Assembly (NCBI RefSeq): GCF_037126465.1
Contig: NC_088201.1
Coordinates: 225,934,016-225,998,015, forward strand
DNA length: 64,000 bases
Reading direction: 5' to 3'
From: Ornithodoros turicata
Taxonomy: Eukaryota; Arthropoda; Arachnida; Ixodida; Argasidae
This document shows, in pieces, positions 32,744 through 45,645 of this stretch; the stretch's first letter is position 1; each line of letters opens with the position of its first letter. The position numbers and the translations under genes are program-made. The notes under the pieces are model-generated. The model was not told the origin of the DNA and searched no databases. It saw nothing but the letters and a program-made list of their open reading frames with translations.

Positions 32744-35700
32744 TGACGTCATCGTGGCATGTCTGGACTTGTTTAGCAGTGTTGCAGTTCTTCCCGCCGC
32801 TAGTATGTTGTTGGTGTCATGTTGTGCTAGCCGCGTGGCGATGTGAGGTGACCTGAGGTCTTAAGCCTTTTCCCTGCTCACCTAAGGAAATTTGTGTATC
32901 CCTGTCCTGTGCTTTCTTTACGCAAGGGTAATGCGGTTGTGTATGTGGCACTATCAGATACCAGACATGAGTGTCTTTTTCTCAGTTTATTGGCGTGCGC
33001 TACGGTTTCTTGCAGTTACAGCTATTGGAGCGCAAATGCGTGTAATTTTTCGCTGCTCTTTTCTTATTTTCTCTACTTTTTATGTAGAACAAAGCCTCCT
33101 GCGTAAAAGCTGAATAGTGTTGTACCAGTGGAAGTGGGGTTGTTTGTTTGATTTTGTTCGATATCTTGACGAAGTAAGCAGTGCTTAATTTTGCAGATTT
33201 TTGAGCAGAAATGCTGGTATCTGAGCACGGAGTAGATATATTTCTCTGCTCCTTAAGAAAATTTGTACGTCGTTTTCCTAGCAGACCGCGTTTAGTTTAC
33301 GCGAAATAGAAAAATGAAGTTGTGTATGCTCTATGATGATCCGCCGCGGGCTTAGGCCTTTTCTCCGATGAGCAGTGTTTTGTATGCGATGTCGCATGTC
33401 TGGACTTGTTCAGTAGTGTTGCAATTTTTATCCTTTAATATCTTGTTGCTGCCGTCTTGTGTTAGACGTTGAGCTTCGTAGCAATGTGCGGTAACGCTAC
33501 GATTATTCCTGAGCGCTCCGTGTGTTTAATGCGTTGTCCTCTGTGCGTGCATGCGTGTGCTTTTTTTCCCCCTGATTTGTGACGTCATCGTGGCATGTCT
33601 GGACTTGTTTAGCAGTGTTGCAGTTCTTCCCGCCGCTAGTATGTTGTTGGTGTCATGTTGTGCTAGCCGCGTGGCGATGTGTGGTGACCTGAGGTCTTAA
33701 GCCTTTTCCCTGCTCACCTAAGGATATTTGTGTATCCCTGTCCTGTGCTTTCTTTACGCAAGGGCAATGCGTCTGTGTATGTGGCACTATCAGATACCAG
33801 ACATGAGTGTCTTTTTCTTGGTTTATTGGCATATGCTTCAGGTTTTTTAAGTCAAGCAAAAGTGCACGCAATTTTTTGCTGCTCTTTTCTTATTTTTAGC
33901 AGTGTTGCAGTTCTTCCCGCCGCTAGTATGTTGTTGGTGTCATGTTGTGCTAGCCGCGTGGCGATGTGTGGTGACCTGAGGTCTTAAGCCTTTTCCCTGC
34001 TCACCTAAGGATATTTGTGTATCCCTGTCCTGTGCTTTCTTTACGCAAGGGCAATGCGTCTGTGTATGTGGCACTATCAGATACCAGACATGAGTGTCTT
34101 TTCTTGGTTTATTGGCATATGCTTCAGGTCTTTTAAGTCAAGCAAAAGTGCACGCAATTTTTTGCTGCTCTTTTCTTATTTTCTCTACTTTTTATGTAGA
34201 AGAAAGCCTCCTGCGTAAAAGCTAAATAGTGTTCTACCAGTGGAAGTGGGGTTGTTTGTTTGATTTTGTTGGGTGTTCGATATGTTGAGGAAGTCAGCTG
34301 TATCCGTAAAGAAATGCTTGCATCTGAGCGCAGGATAGGAATTCCTGAAGCACGGCACCCTCAGTGTAAATTAATTATTTTGGATATGAGTCTGCTTCCC
34401 TGCATGACAAGGCTGAAATGGGAAGAGAGAAAAAATTGGAGCGCTTCATTAGTAGCGATCCAAGTAATAGGGCAATTATAGTTTCCATAGAAAGTTGGGC
34501 TCCTAAAATTATAGTTTAGTTGTAGTTTTTCTAAACTGCAATGCAATAATCATTAATATAGTATAGGAATGCTATCGTGTTCCCGTAAAGGCGTTCTGTC
34601 TTGTGCTTTGGAATGCGCGAATAGAACTTTGCTCCCAGGCTTTTCCCGTTTTTATGCTCGCAATGCGCGAATGGAACTTTGCCCACTCGGCTTCCGCGCC
34701 TTTTTTGCTCGCAGGTGTAGCCTCAGACAACGAATGTGTGAGCATAGAAAGGGTCATGTATTACATAAGCCTGGAGGTGATGTTGAGTGGTTTCACTTAT
34801 TATTATTTTAAAAGAGCAGTGGTAGTTTACTGTAATTCTAATGACCATGATGAGCCTTTGGGGTGAAAATCGTTAATATGTAGGGTGCTTTTTTGTTGAA
34901 TTTTAATGAGAGAATGAATGTCATTAAGAGTAGGACAAAGGAAATAATCTTGCGATTCAATAAATAATAGGAGTCTTTGCCGGTGTCTTCTTCTTCTTCA
35001 GACAGGATGTGATGACGTCACACAGTCTGTAGCAATGCATTGACCGTTACTGGAAAAAAGTGTGGCAATAGAAAAATAGTGTGTATTGTCCTGGGCAGAT
35101 TTATGATGAGCACTGTTTTTGAATAAGAGGAGTGCGTGTGCTTAGAAATAGTTTGATGCTGGTTTCCTTCTTTGTTTCTTTTCGCTTTTTCCCCCCTTGT
35201 CTGACAAACATGTGCTGACATGCCTGGGCTTGTTCTGACATGCTTTCCTTCTACATGTAGTTTTTTTCTTTTTGTACAAGGCATATTCTTGACGATAGTG
35301 CTGCCTTGAATGGGAGTAGAGCTAATCTTAATAATTTTGCGATTCATTTAGTTCAGAGAGTAACCGCGAGGGGGGGCAGGTGTGTGACTTTATGTCTTGC
35401 TGAACCTTTTTTTTTTTTTCCCCTGTACAGTAAGACTTTGGGAATGAAATGCTACAATCTCCTCTTGTCTATGGTGTTTTTCTGCAATAGTTCCCTACGC
35501 AATCATTATAGTAGAATAAAGGAAATAATCTAGGGATAGTGATTCAATAAATAACAGGTGCCCTGTCTAGAGCGTACGCGTCCTTGAGCCACGCAGGTGC
35601 GTGATGACGTCATACTGTGGCTTCATTGTAGATTGACCAAAGGAGCATTAGTGAAAAAAAACAGGGTAGCCCTGAGACAATAGGATGACGTCACGACCAA

Positions 35701-37302
35701 TGAGAACGGCCAGCAGGGGGCGCAAGGATTCACTTCTCTCTTGGACACTGACGGGTCTCGACACGCAAATTCTGCTCCTGGCGTTGGCCGTCAGTGGAAG
35801 AGCGTAGCTTCGGTGGGGTTCTGTCTGCCTCTGATGGGGTGCGGATGTGTGGTTCGTCACTGGTGAATGGTGTTCGACGATGCAGGTGGATTTTGTGACG
35901 AGCGGATTTACAATGAGGGAATGCTGTGAATGGGAAAAATGATGGTGAGTGCCTTTTTCACTCTGTTCAAGTGTTTGTTTTCCTCTGTTGCCCAGCAGTC
36001 GTACGATTTGTCCTGACGTGTCCTGACATGCCCCGATATGCATGCTTTCCTTTGTTGGCGCTTAGTATTTTTTTTCCCTTTTGACAAGGAACATTGTTGT
36101 CTTGACGATAGTGCTGCCCTGAGTTCTGCGCGCGTTGATTTGTTGAGTGCCTAGTCCTCTTATTAGCCGTTGTTGGAGTTACATGTTAGGATGTTTTGTT
36201 CTTTTGCAAGTCTCATTTAGTAAGACTTTGGAATTCCTTCGATCAGCTTTCATGCATGGTGCTCTTCTGCAATAGTTTCCTATGCAATCGTTATAGAAGA
36301 ATAAAGGAAATAATCTTGGGATAGTGATTCAATAAATAATAGGTCCCCTGTCTAGAGCGCACGCGTCCTTGAGCCACGCAGGTGCATGATGACGTCATAC
36401 CGTGGCTTCACTGCAGATTGACCAAAGGAGCATTAGTGGAAAAAAACAGTGTAGCCCTGAGACAATAGGATGATGTCTGGACCAATGAGAACTGCAAGCA
36501 GGGGGCGCAGGAATGCTCTTCTCACTTAGCCTCACGACCAATGAGAACTGCCAGCAGGGGGCGCAGGAATGCTCTTCTCACTTAGCCTCACGACCAATGA
36601 GCAACGAGAGAAGAGGGCGCAGGAATGCTCTTCTCTCTTAGCCTCTCGCAGGTGGCGGTAGGAGCGCGCAGAGGGCGCTACGAGCGCGCGCATGCGTAGC
36701 ACCCGTAGAGTGGCGCTTACGTCAGTCCACCTCTGGCTCTCGTTGGGAGAAGACGTGCGGTCGTTCGCTCCGTCGTCACTTGATCCCTGGCTGTCGACGA
36801 GAGCAGTCACATCGGTCTGCGCTCCTACTGTGGTGAGGAGATTTGTTGTGTAACTAATGCTTTCGTCAACTTTGTTCCCGCTTTGTTTGCGATTTTCGTG
36901 CCCGTGCACGTCGGGTGCTGGTTGCTGTTGTCCGGGCATTCCCGCCATTTTCTATCATCTTCTGCCTTGGGACCGGGAGTAGCGCTGGCGTGATTCTTAA
37001 TAATTTTGTTGTGAGATTAGTTGAGAAAGTAACCGCTAGGGGGTGCAGCTGCGGGGTTTATACAGGACAAAAACCATTACGAGTCAGTTTCTGCCTGCCT
37101 CTCGGATGGAGCAGTCGCATGGTTCTGCGCTCCTGTTCTGGTGGGCTCATTTGTTGTGTAACTAATTTTTTTGTTGTTAGCTATTGATGGTTTGCATACT
37201 CTTGCTTTCCCAGCCTCTGTATTACGCGTGTTTTTCTCCTTGCATGTCCAGAGCTGTCCTAACTTGCCCAGACATGCCATGATGACGTCACAGCTGACGT
37301 CA
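32744..37302 (-). promoter_or_regulatory. CRE octamer array, element A right arm
   Basis: Exact TGACGTCA begin at 32744, 33580, 35013, 35605, 35686, 36390, 37283 and 37295, the mirror of the left-arm set. Confidence 0.7.
35710..36564 (+). promoter_or_regulatory. CTCF-core motifs, element A right arm
   Basis: Exact CCAGCAGGGGGCGC at 35710-35723 and 36551-36564, and a one-base variant (GCAAGCAGGGGGCGC) near 36494. They are in the opposite orientation to those in the left arm, so the two sets point away from the centre. Confidence 0.65.
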
Positions 37303-37471
37303 CAGGATGTCCGGAACTGGTGCTGCGATGCTTTGCAACCTGCCTCCGTGCTCCGTCGCCCAGCGACAGTCAGCGGCCGTTCCGGACCGCTTTCTTCAAG
37401 AAGACGTCGCTGATCTTCAACGATACTCCTTCTCTCCACTCTATCTCTATCTATTTTTTTTTTTTTTTTTT

Positions 37472-37647
37472 TATCAGCTCAAGTAGCCGGAAACTCACAT
37501 CTTCGCCTGGACGTGTCTTAGATGATCCCCAATTAGTGTAATGACTCCCTGGTGGGTCCTGATTAATGTGGGGGGTCCCAATTAGCTCTAATTGCTAATT
37601 AATGGCGTCCAGGCGAAGATGTGAGTTTCCGGATACTTGAGCTGATA
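37472..37647. repeat. Terminal hairpin, element A right end
   Basis: This is the counterpart of 23718-23893, here with GAAACTCACATC on both sides of the loop. It is followed by TACATTACTACT, the end of the element. Confidence 0.85.
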
Positions 37648-37666
37648 CATTACTACTCCCAGGTAG

Positions 37667-37766
37667 NNNNNNNNNNNNNNNNNNNNNNNNNNNNNNNNNN
37701 NNNNNNNNNNNNNNNNNNNNNNNNNNNNNNNNNNNNNNNNNNNNNNNNNNNNNNNNNNNNNNNNNN
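37667..37766. other. Assembly gap of exactly 100 N
   Basis: A run of exactly 100 N is the usual placeholder for a gap of unknown size, so the true distance between elements A and B is not known. Confidence 0.95.
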
Positions 37767-37948
37767 ATTATTTTCAAACTGTAGGCAATTCTTTTTATTT
37801 TCGTGTGTAGACTATACACGCGTGTATGCAGTATTTGCGACAAGAGTGTATCCCTGATCAACTTTGCACAATTACACTTTCTATCGTTGAATTATTTTCA
37901 AACTGTAGGCAATTCTTTTTATTTTCGTGTGTAGACTATACACGCGTG
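37767..37948 (+). repeat. Spacer between A and B with a 60-bp direct repeat
   Basis: ATTATTTTCAAACTGTAGGC through ACTATACACGCGTG occurs at 37767-37828 and again at 37889-37948, a tandem duplication with a unit of about 121 bp. It has no relation to gag. Both open frames that cross the N run are meaningless. Confidence 0.75.
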
Positions 37949-37958
37949 AGTAGTAATG

Positions 37959-38132
37959 TATCAGCTCAAGAAGCCGGCAAGTCACATCTTCGCTGGACGC
38001 CATTAATTAGCAATTAGAGCTAATTGGGACCCCCCACATTAATCAGGACCCACCAGAAGTCATTACACTAATTGGGGATCATCTAAGACACGTCCAGACG
38101 AAGATGTGAGTTTCCGGCTACTTGAGCTGATA
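37959..38132. repeat. Terminal hairpin, element B left end
   Basis: The same hairpin as at 23718-23893, with one substitution in the stem (CAAGAAGCC for CAAGTAGCC). Confidence 0.85.
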
Positions 38133-39045
38133 AAAAAATAAAAAAAGGTAGAAAAAAAAAAAAAGATAGAGATAGAGTGGAGAGAAGGAGTTTAGTTGAA
38201 GATCAACGACATCATCTTGAAGAAAGCGGCCCGGAAAGGCCGCTGGGCGACGGAGCACTGAGGCAGGTTGCAAAGCATCGCAGCACCAGTTCCGCACATC
38301 CTGTGACGTCAGCTGTGACGTCATCATGGCATGTCTGGGCAGGTTAGGACAGCTCTGGACATGCAAGGAGAAAAACACTCGTAATACAGAGGCTGGGAAA
38401 GCAAGAGTATGCAAACCATCAATAGCTAACAAGAAAAAACAATTAGTTACACAACAAATGATCCCACCACAACAGGAGCGCAGAACGATGCGACTGCTCC
38501 ATCCGAGAGGCAGGCAGAGAACTGACTCGTAATGGTTTTTCTGCTGTATAAAGCCCCGCAGCTGCATCCCCTAGCGGTTACTTTCTCAACTAATCTCACA
38601 ACAAAATTATTAAGAATCACGCCAGCGCTACTCCCGTTCCCAAGGCAGAAGATGATAGAAAATGGCGGGAATGCCCGGACAACAGCAACCAGCACCCGAC
38701 GTGCACGGGCACGAAAATCGCAAACAAAGCGGGAACAAAGTTGGCGAAAGCATTAGTTACACAACAAATCACCTCACCACAGTAGGAGCGCAGACCGATG
38801 CGACTGCTCTCGTCGACAGCCAGGGATCAAGTGACGACGGAGCGAACGACCACACGTCTTCTCCCAACGAGAGCCAGAGGTGGACTGACGTAAGCGCCAC
38901 TCTACGGGTGCTACGCATGCGCGCGCTCGTAGCGCCCTCTGCGCGCTCCTACCGCCACCTGCGAGAGGCTAAGAGAGAAGAGCATTCCTGCGCCCTCTTC
39001 TCTCGTTGCTCATTGGTCGTGAGGCTAAGTGAGAAGAGCATTCCT

Positions 39046-39900
39046 GCGCCCCCTGCTGGCAGTTCTCATTGGTCGTGAGGCTAAGTGAGAAGAGCATTCC
39101 TGCGCCCCCTGCTGGCAGTTCTCATTGGTCCAGACATCATCCTATTGTCTCAGGGCTACACTGTTTTTTTCCACTAATGCTCCTTTGGTCAATCTGCAGT
39201 GAAGCCACGGTATGACGTCATCATGCACCTGCGTGGCTCAAGGACGCGTGCGCTCTAGACAGGGGACCTATTATTTATTGAATCACTATCCCAAGATTAT
39301 TTCCTTTATTCTTCTATAACGATTGCATAGGAAACTATTGCAGAAGAGCACCATGCATGAAAGCTGATCGAAGGAATTCCAAAGTCTTACTAAATGAGAC
39401 TTGCAAAAGAACAAAACATCCTAACATGTAACTCCAACAACGGCTAATAAGAGGACTAGGCACTCAACAAATCAACGCGCGCAGAACTCAGGGCAGCACT
39501 ATCGTCAAGACAACAATGTTCCTTGTCAAAAGAGAAAAAAATACTAAGCGTCAACAAAGGAAAGCATGCATATCGGGGCATGTCAGGACACGTCAGGACA
39601 AATCGTACGACTGCTGGGCAACAGAGGAAAACAAACACTTGAACAGAGTGAAAAAGGCACTCACCATCATTTTTCCCGTTCACAGCATTCCCTCATTGTA
39701 AATCCGCTCGTCACAAAATCCACCTGCATCGTCGAACACCATTCACCAGTGACGAACCACACATCCGCACCCCATCAGAGGCAGACAGAACCCCACCGAA
39801 GCTACGCTCTTCCACTGACGGCCAACGCCAGGAGCAGAATTTGCGTGTCGAGACCCGTCAGTGTCCAAGAGAGTAGTGGAATCCTTGCGCCCCCTGCTGG
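39046..39900 (-). promoter_or_regulatory. CTCF-core motifs, element B left arm
   Basis: Exact CCAGCAGGGGGCGC on the minus strand at 39059-39046, 39115-39102 and 39900-39887, at the same places as in element A. Confidence 0.65.
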
Positions 39901-42584
39901 CCGTTCTCATTGGTCGTGACGTCATCCTATTGTCTCAGGGCTACCCTGTTTTTTTTTCCACTAATGCTCCTTTGGTCAATCTACAATGAAGCCATGGTAT
40001 GACGTCATCATGCACCTGCGTGCTCAAGGACGCGTGCGCTCTAGGCAGGGACCTATTATTATTGAATCACTATCCCTAGATTATTTCTTTATTCTTCTAT
40101 AACGATTGCATAGGAAACTATGCAGAAGAGCACCATAGACATGAGGTAGATTGTAGCATTTCATTCAAAGTCTACTGTACAGGAAAAAAAAAAAAGGTTC
40201 AGCAAGACTTAAAGTCACACACCTGTCCTCCTCGCGGTTACTCTCTGAACTAAATGAATCGCAAAATTATTAAGAATAGCTCTACTCCCATTCAAGGCAG
40301 CACTATCGTCAAGAATATGCCTTGTTCAAAAAGAAAAAAACTACATGTAGAAGGAAAGCATGTCAGAACAAGCCCAGGCATGTCAGCACATGTTTGTCAG
40401 ACAAGGGGGGAAAAAGCGAAAAGAAACAAAGAAGGAAACCAGCATCAAACTATTTCTAAGCACACGCACTCCTCTTATTCAAAAACAGTGCTCATCATAA
40501 ATCTGCCCAGGACATACACACTATTTTTCTATTGCCCACACTTTTTCCAGTAACGGTCAATGCATTGCTACAGACTGTGTGACGTCATCACATCCTGTCT
40601 GAAGAAGAACAGCGGCAAAGACTCCTATTATTTATTGAATCGCAAGATTATTTCCTTTGTCCTACTCTTAATGACATTCATTCTCTCATTAAAATTCAAC
40701 AAAAAAGGCACCCTACATATTAACGATTTTCACCCCAAAGGCTCATCATGGTCATTAGAATTACAGTAAACTACCACTGCTCTTTTAAAATAATAAGTGA
40801 GACCACTCAACATCACCTCCAGGCTTATGTAATACATGACCCTTTCTATGCTCACACATTCGTTGTCTGAGGCTACACCTGCGAGCAAAAAAGGCGCGGA
40901 AGCCGGGTGGGCAAAGTTCCATTCGCGCATTGCGAGCATAAAGGCGGGAAAAGCCTGGGAGCAAAGTTCTTATTCGGCGCATTCCAAAGCACAAGACAGA
41001 ACGCCTTTACGGGAACACGATAGCATTCCTATACTATATTAATGATTTTGCATTGCAGTTTAGAAAAAACTACGACTAAACTATAATTTTAGGACCCAAC
41101 TTTCTATGGAAACTATAATTGCCCATTACTTGGATCGCTACTAATGAAGCGCTCCAATTTTTCTCTCTTCCCATTTCAGCCTTGTCATGCAGGGAAGCAG
41201 ACTCATATCCAAAATAATTAATTTACACTGAGGGTGCCGTGCTTCAGGAATTCCTATCCTGCGCTCAGATGCAAGCATTTCTTCACGGATACCTTTAACA
41301 GCTGACTTCCTCAACATATCGAACACCCAACAAAATCAAACAAACAACCCCACTTCCACTGGTAGAACACTATTTAGCTTTTCGCAGGAGGCTTTCTTCT
41401 ACATAAAAAGTAGAGAAAATAAGAAAAGAGCAGCAAAAAATTGCGTGCACTTTTGCTTGACTTGAAAAACCTGAAGCATATGCCAATAACCAAGAAAAAG
41501 ACACTCATGTCTGGTATCTGATAGTGCCACATACACAGACGCATTGCCCTTGCGTAAAGAAAGCACAGGACAGGGATACACAAATATCCTTAGGTGAGCA
41601 GGGAAAAGGCTTAAGACCTCAGGTCACCACACATCGCCACGCGGCTAACACAACATGACACCAACAACATACTAGCGGCGGGAAGAACTGCAACACTGCT
41701 AAACAAGTCCAGACATGCCACGATGACGTCACAAATCAGGGAAAAAAAAGCACACGCACGCACGCACAGAGTACAACGCATTAAACACACGGTGCGCTCA
41801 GGAATAATCGTAGCGTTACCGGCACGTCGCTACGAAGCTCAACGTCTAACACAAGAACGACAGCAACAAGATATTAAAGGGTAAATAAATTGCAAACACT
41901 ACTGAACAAGTCCAGACATGCGACATCGCATACAAAACACTGCTCATCGGGGAAAAGGGCTAAGCCCTGCGGCGGATCATCATAGAGCATACACAATTTC
42001 ATTTTTCTATTTCGGCGTAAACTAAACGCGGTCTGCTTGGAAAACGACGTACAAATTTTCTTAAGGAGCAGAGAAATATATCTACTCCGTGCTCAGATAC
42101 CAGCATTTCTGCTCAAAAACCAGCAAAATTAAGCACTGCTTACTTCGGTCAAGATATCGAACACCCAACAAAATCAAACAAACAACCCCACTTCCACTGA
42201 TAGAACACTATTCAGCTTTTACGCAGGAGGCTTTCTTCTACATAAAAGAAGAGAAAATAAGAAAAGGAGCAGAAAAAAATTTATATTACCCGCTCGCATA
42301 GCTATAAGAGAAAAAAATAAATAAAAGAACGACGCACACGCTAATAAACTGTGAGAAAGACCCCCATTTCTGCTATCAGATAATTATGGCATAATGCAAA
42401 ATACTCATTTGCATTGTCCCTTCGTGAAGAAAAGCACAGGACAGGGATACACAATTTATCTTAAGCGAGCAGGAAAGTCACTTCTACTCAACAGCTTAAT
42501 ACCATAAAGTCTGATTTTTGCAAAGCAAATAAAGCTGAACAGCGCTAGCGAACGTGACAGGGCACATACTAACAAACAAACAAA

Positions 42585-43015
42585 CACTTCTTCGAGTCTG
42601 TATTATCTTAAAAAATAACGAAAGCACTCAAAAAAAATCAAATCGGCTAGGTAGCCTACCAGACGTTGTGCCTTAAAGTTGGCTGCATGCAATGCGCGGA
42701 AGCATGCTGTGAAGCCAACTTGCGGTTTTGCTGGATGCACATGAAGTCAGATTCCCAATTGGAAATCGCGCCTAAGGACGTGCCAAAACGTGGAATTTTC
42801 GCAAAATTAATCTCAATACCTGGAATTTCTGTTCATTTTAGCGGGAATGCTGGCGCTTGTGCTCTATTATTCGAAATTTTCGAATATTCGAATTTCTCGA
42901 TTATCAAATTTTCGAATACGAATAGGGTTCGAATATCACAATATTCCAACGGATATCCGAAATTTCGAATATTCGTACACCTCTAGTGAATACTGACACT
43001 CATCAACATATAACA
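42585..43015 (-). mobile_element. Insert with hAT-like ATTCGAATATTCG end, B left arm
   Basis: Absent from element A. It ends in dense ATTCGAATATTCG words and CGTACACCTCTA, which read outward is TAGAGGTGTACGAATATTC, a hAT-like terminus. The other side (near ACACTTCTTCGAGTCTG) shows no matching inverted repeat, so it is partial or joined to other DNA. Confidence 0.55.
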
Positions 43016-44164
43016 AAAAAAACAAACAAAACAAATCCCTTTCTGATGAACTCTCCTCTGCCGAGTGGGCTTTCTCCTGCTCTACCTGGATGCTGACTTT
43101 TCCTCCCCTCACCAACATTATGAGTAAAAGCAGTGAAAGAAGAAAAGAACCGCGAAAAATTACACGCATTTGTGTCACAGGACAGGGATACACAAATTTC
43201 CTTAAGTGAGCAGGGAAAAGGCTTAAGTCGTACCGCTCAGGAATAATCGGAGAATCGCCGCTTATCGCTAGGCGGATAGCGCTTGAAACAGCGCTACGAA
43301 CGTGACAGATACATACTAACAAACAAACAAACAAACAACAGCAGGACCGGCGTCGGGCACTCATAAAATACCCTGCCCAAAACAAAGACTTCACCAGGTT
43401 CGCGAGGCAATTCCATTAAAACGCTCGTCCTATCCTACAGATAGCAATGCAAACGCGACTGCCCTTATTTTTTAAAACCACTATTTCACGCAATAGTACA
43501 TAAATGTATCACTCGTGTCACACGAAAAGGCAAACACTTACCTGTCAAGTGGGGTCCCAGCGCGTGCGCACGCGCACACACACACACACACACACTAACA
43601 TTTTCACACTCACAAACACAAAGTCTATTTTCACAACCACATAAATCCATATTATTCCTCAGGTCAATAATTATCCTGCCATCGCCAAAAGACGGCACAG
43701 ACATATATGCTTACGCAAGACAATCGGTCCTCGTTCCGGATGTAATAGGATATATCGCCACTCCGGCCGGCGCGAACCAATAAAGAAAGAAAGGAATGCA
43801 TGTTCGCTACGAAGAAAACGGTGCCGTGCTTCTACGCAGCGATCATTATAGAGACGCGTAAATGTGTACATCATTCGCTACACACTGTAGCTCTAATCAT
43901 TTTTAAACCAAACCAAACCGTGTTCATAGGTCTTCACTAAATAGGTGAGCCGATAATGACTCAAAATAAAATAAAATAAAATAATCATTCATCCATCGCT
44001 GGCCGCAAGCTTGGGTACCCCAACAGAGGCAGCGCGCTCCTATCAACACGCCTTGGGGCTGACCTTACACACCGAAGCCTTTCTGAATACAATCTTGCCG
44101 GCGCTGGAATAAAAGATTTATCGCCGAGGGTACACGATGTCAGCTCTGTTGCTGTTTAAGTGAT

Positions 44165-44304
44165 AAAACAGTGCGCCCGAACCGCGAAGCGCACGCGCGG
44201 GCCCGGTCTCGCGGTTTGGACTCGCGACGCGCGCGATTCCCCGCGGCGCGAGCGCAACGCGGACCCGTTCTCGCGGTTTGGACGCGCGCGATTGCCCGAA
44301 GTAA
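44165..44304. repeat. GC-rich centre of element B
   Basis: Two copies of the TCTCGCGGTTTGGAC unit remain. The right side is cut: arm sequence resumes with CCTATGAACACGGTTTGG, so about 230 bp next to the centre is missing from the right arm. Confidence 0.75.
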
Positions 44305-45199
44305 AGCCTATGAACACGGTTTGGTTTGGTTTAAAAAATGATAGAGCTACAGTGTGTTAGCGAATGTGTTCACATTACGCGTCTCTATAATGATCGCTGC
44401 GTAGAAGCACGGCACCGTTTTCTTCGTAGCGAACATGCATTCCTTTCTTTCTTTATTGGTTCGGCGCCGGCCGAGTGGCGATATCCTATTACATCCGGAA
44501 CGAGGACCGATTGTCTTGCGTAAGCATATATGTCTGTGCCGTCTTTTGGCGATGGCAGGCTAATTATTGACCTGAGGAATAATATGGATTTATGTGGTTG
44601 TGAAAATAGACTTTGTGTTTGTGAGTGTGAAAATGTTAGTGTGTCGTGCGCGTGCGCACGCGCTGGGACCCCACTTGACAGGTAAGTGTTTGCCTTTTCG
44701 TGTGACCACGGAGTGATACATTTATGTACTATTGCGTGAAATAGTGGTTTTAAAAAATAAGGGCAGTCGCGTTTGCATTGCTATCTGGAGGATAGGACGA
44801 GCGTTTTTAATGGAATTGCCTCGCGAACCTGGTGAAGTCTTGTTTTGGGCAGGGTATTTTATGAGTGCCCGACGCCGGTCCTGCTGTTGTTTGTTTGTTT
44901 GTTTGTTAGTATGTATCTGTCCACGTTCGTAGCGCTGTTCAAGCGCCTATCCGCCTAGCGATAAGCGGCGATTCTCCGATTATTCCTGAGCGGTACGACT
45001 TAAGCCTTTTCCCTGCTCACTTAAGGAAATTTGTGTATCCCTGTCCTGTGACACAAATGCGTGTAATTTTTCGCGGTTCTTTCTTCTTTCACTGCTTTTA
45101 CTCATAATGTTGGTGAGGGGGGGAAAAGTCAGCATCCAGGTAGAGCAGGAGAAAGCCGCTCGACAGAGGAGAGGTTCATCAGAAAGGGATTTGTTTGTT

Positions 45200-45645
45200 T
45201 GTTATTTTGTTATATGTTGATGAGTGTCAGTATTCACTAGAGGTGTACGAATATTCGAAATTTCGGATATCGTTGGAATATTGTTGATATTCGAACCCTA
45301 TTCGTATTCGAAAATTTGATAATCGAGAAATTCGAATATTCGAAAATTTCGAATAATAGAGCACAAGCGCCAGCATTCCCGCTAAAATGAACAGAATTCC
45401 AGGTATTGAGATTAATTTTGCGAAAAATTCACGTTTGGCACGTCCTTAGCGCGATTTCCAATTGGAATCTGACTTCATGTGCATCCAGCAAAACCGCAAG
45501 TTGGCTTCACAGCATGCTTCCGCGCATTGCATGCAGCCAACTTTAAGGCACAACGTCTGGTAGGCTACCTAGCCGATTTGATTTTTTTTGTGTGCTTTCG
45601 TTATTTTTTAAAGATAATACAGACTCGAAGAAGTGTTTGTTTGTT
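45200..45645 (+). mobile_element. Insert with hAT-like end, B right arm
   Basis: Inverted counterpart of 42585-43015 at the mirrored place in the other arm, beginning CTAGAGGTGTACGAATATTCG, with a few differences. Confidence 0.55.

Larger units (their letters stand above)
23708..37657. mobile_element. Giant foldback element A (13.95-kb palindrome)
   Basis: The two arms, 23708-30620 and 30746-37657, are inverted copies around a GC-rich centre. Ends start AGTAGTAGTG (left) and, read inward, AGTAGTAATG (right). The left end abuts a 6-bp target duplication of gag; the right end abuts unrelated bases (CCCAGG) and then a gap. From about 25 kb to 36.4 kb the arms look nearly identical, while the outer 1 kb differs by many substitutions and a 12-bp indel. 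Each arm is built from diverged modules. Open frames up to 178 codons occur, but none resembles a transposase, polymerase or capsid. A 6-bp duplication with 5'-AG ends is the Polinton pattern, so I infer a non-autonomous Polinton relative. Confidence 0.8.

Noticed and set aside
23708..37657. Element A as an ordinary segmental inverted duplication
   Set aside because: A 6-bp target duplication at the outer ends, matching termini and a second copy next door indicate a transposable element.
37595..37861. Open frames across the N run
   Set aside because: They consist mainly of unknown residues from the 100-N gap.
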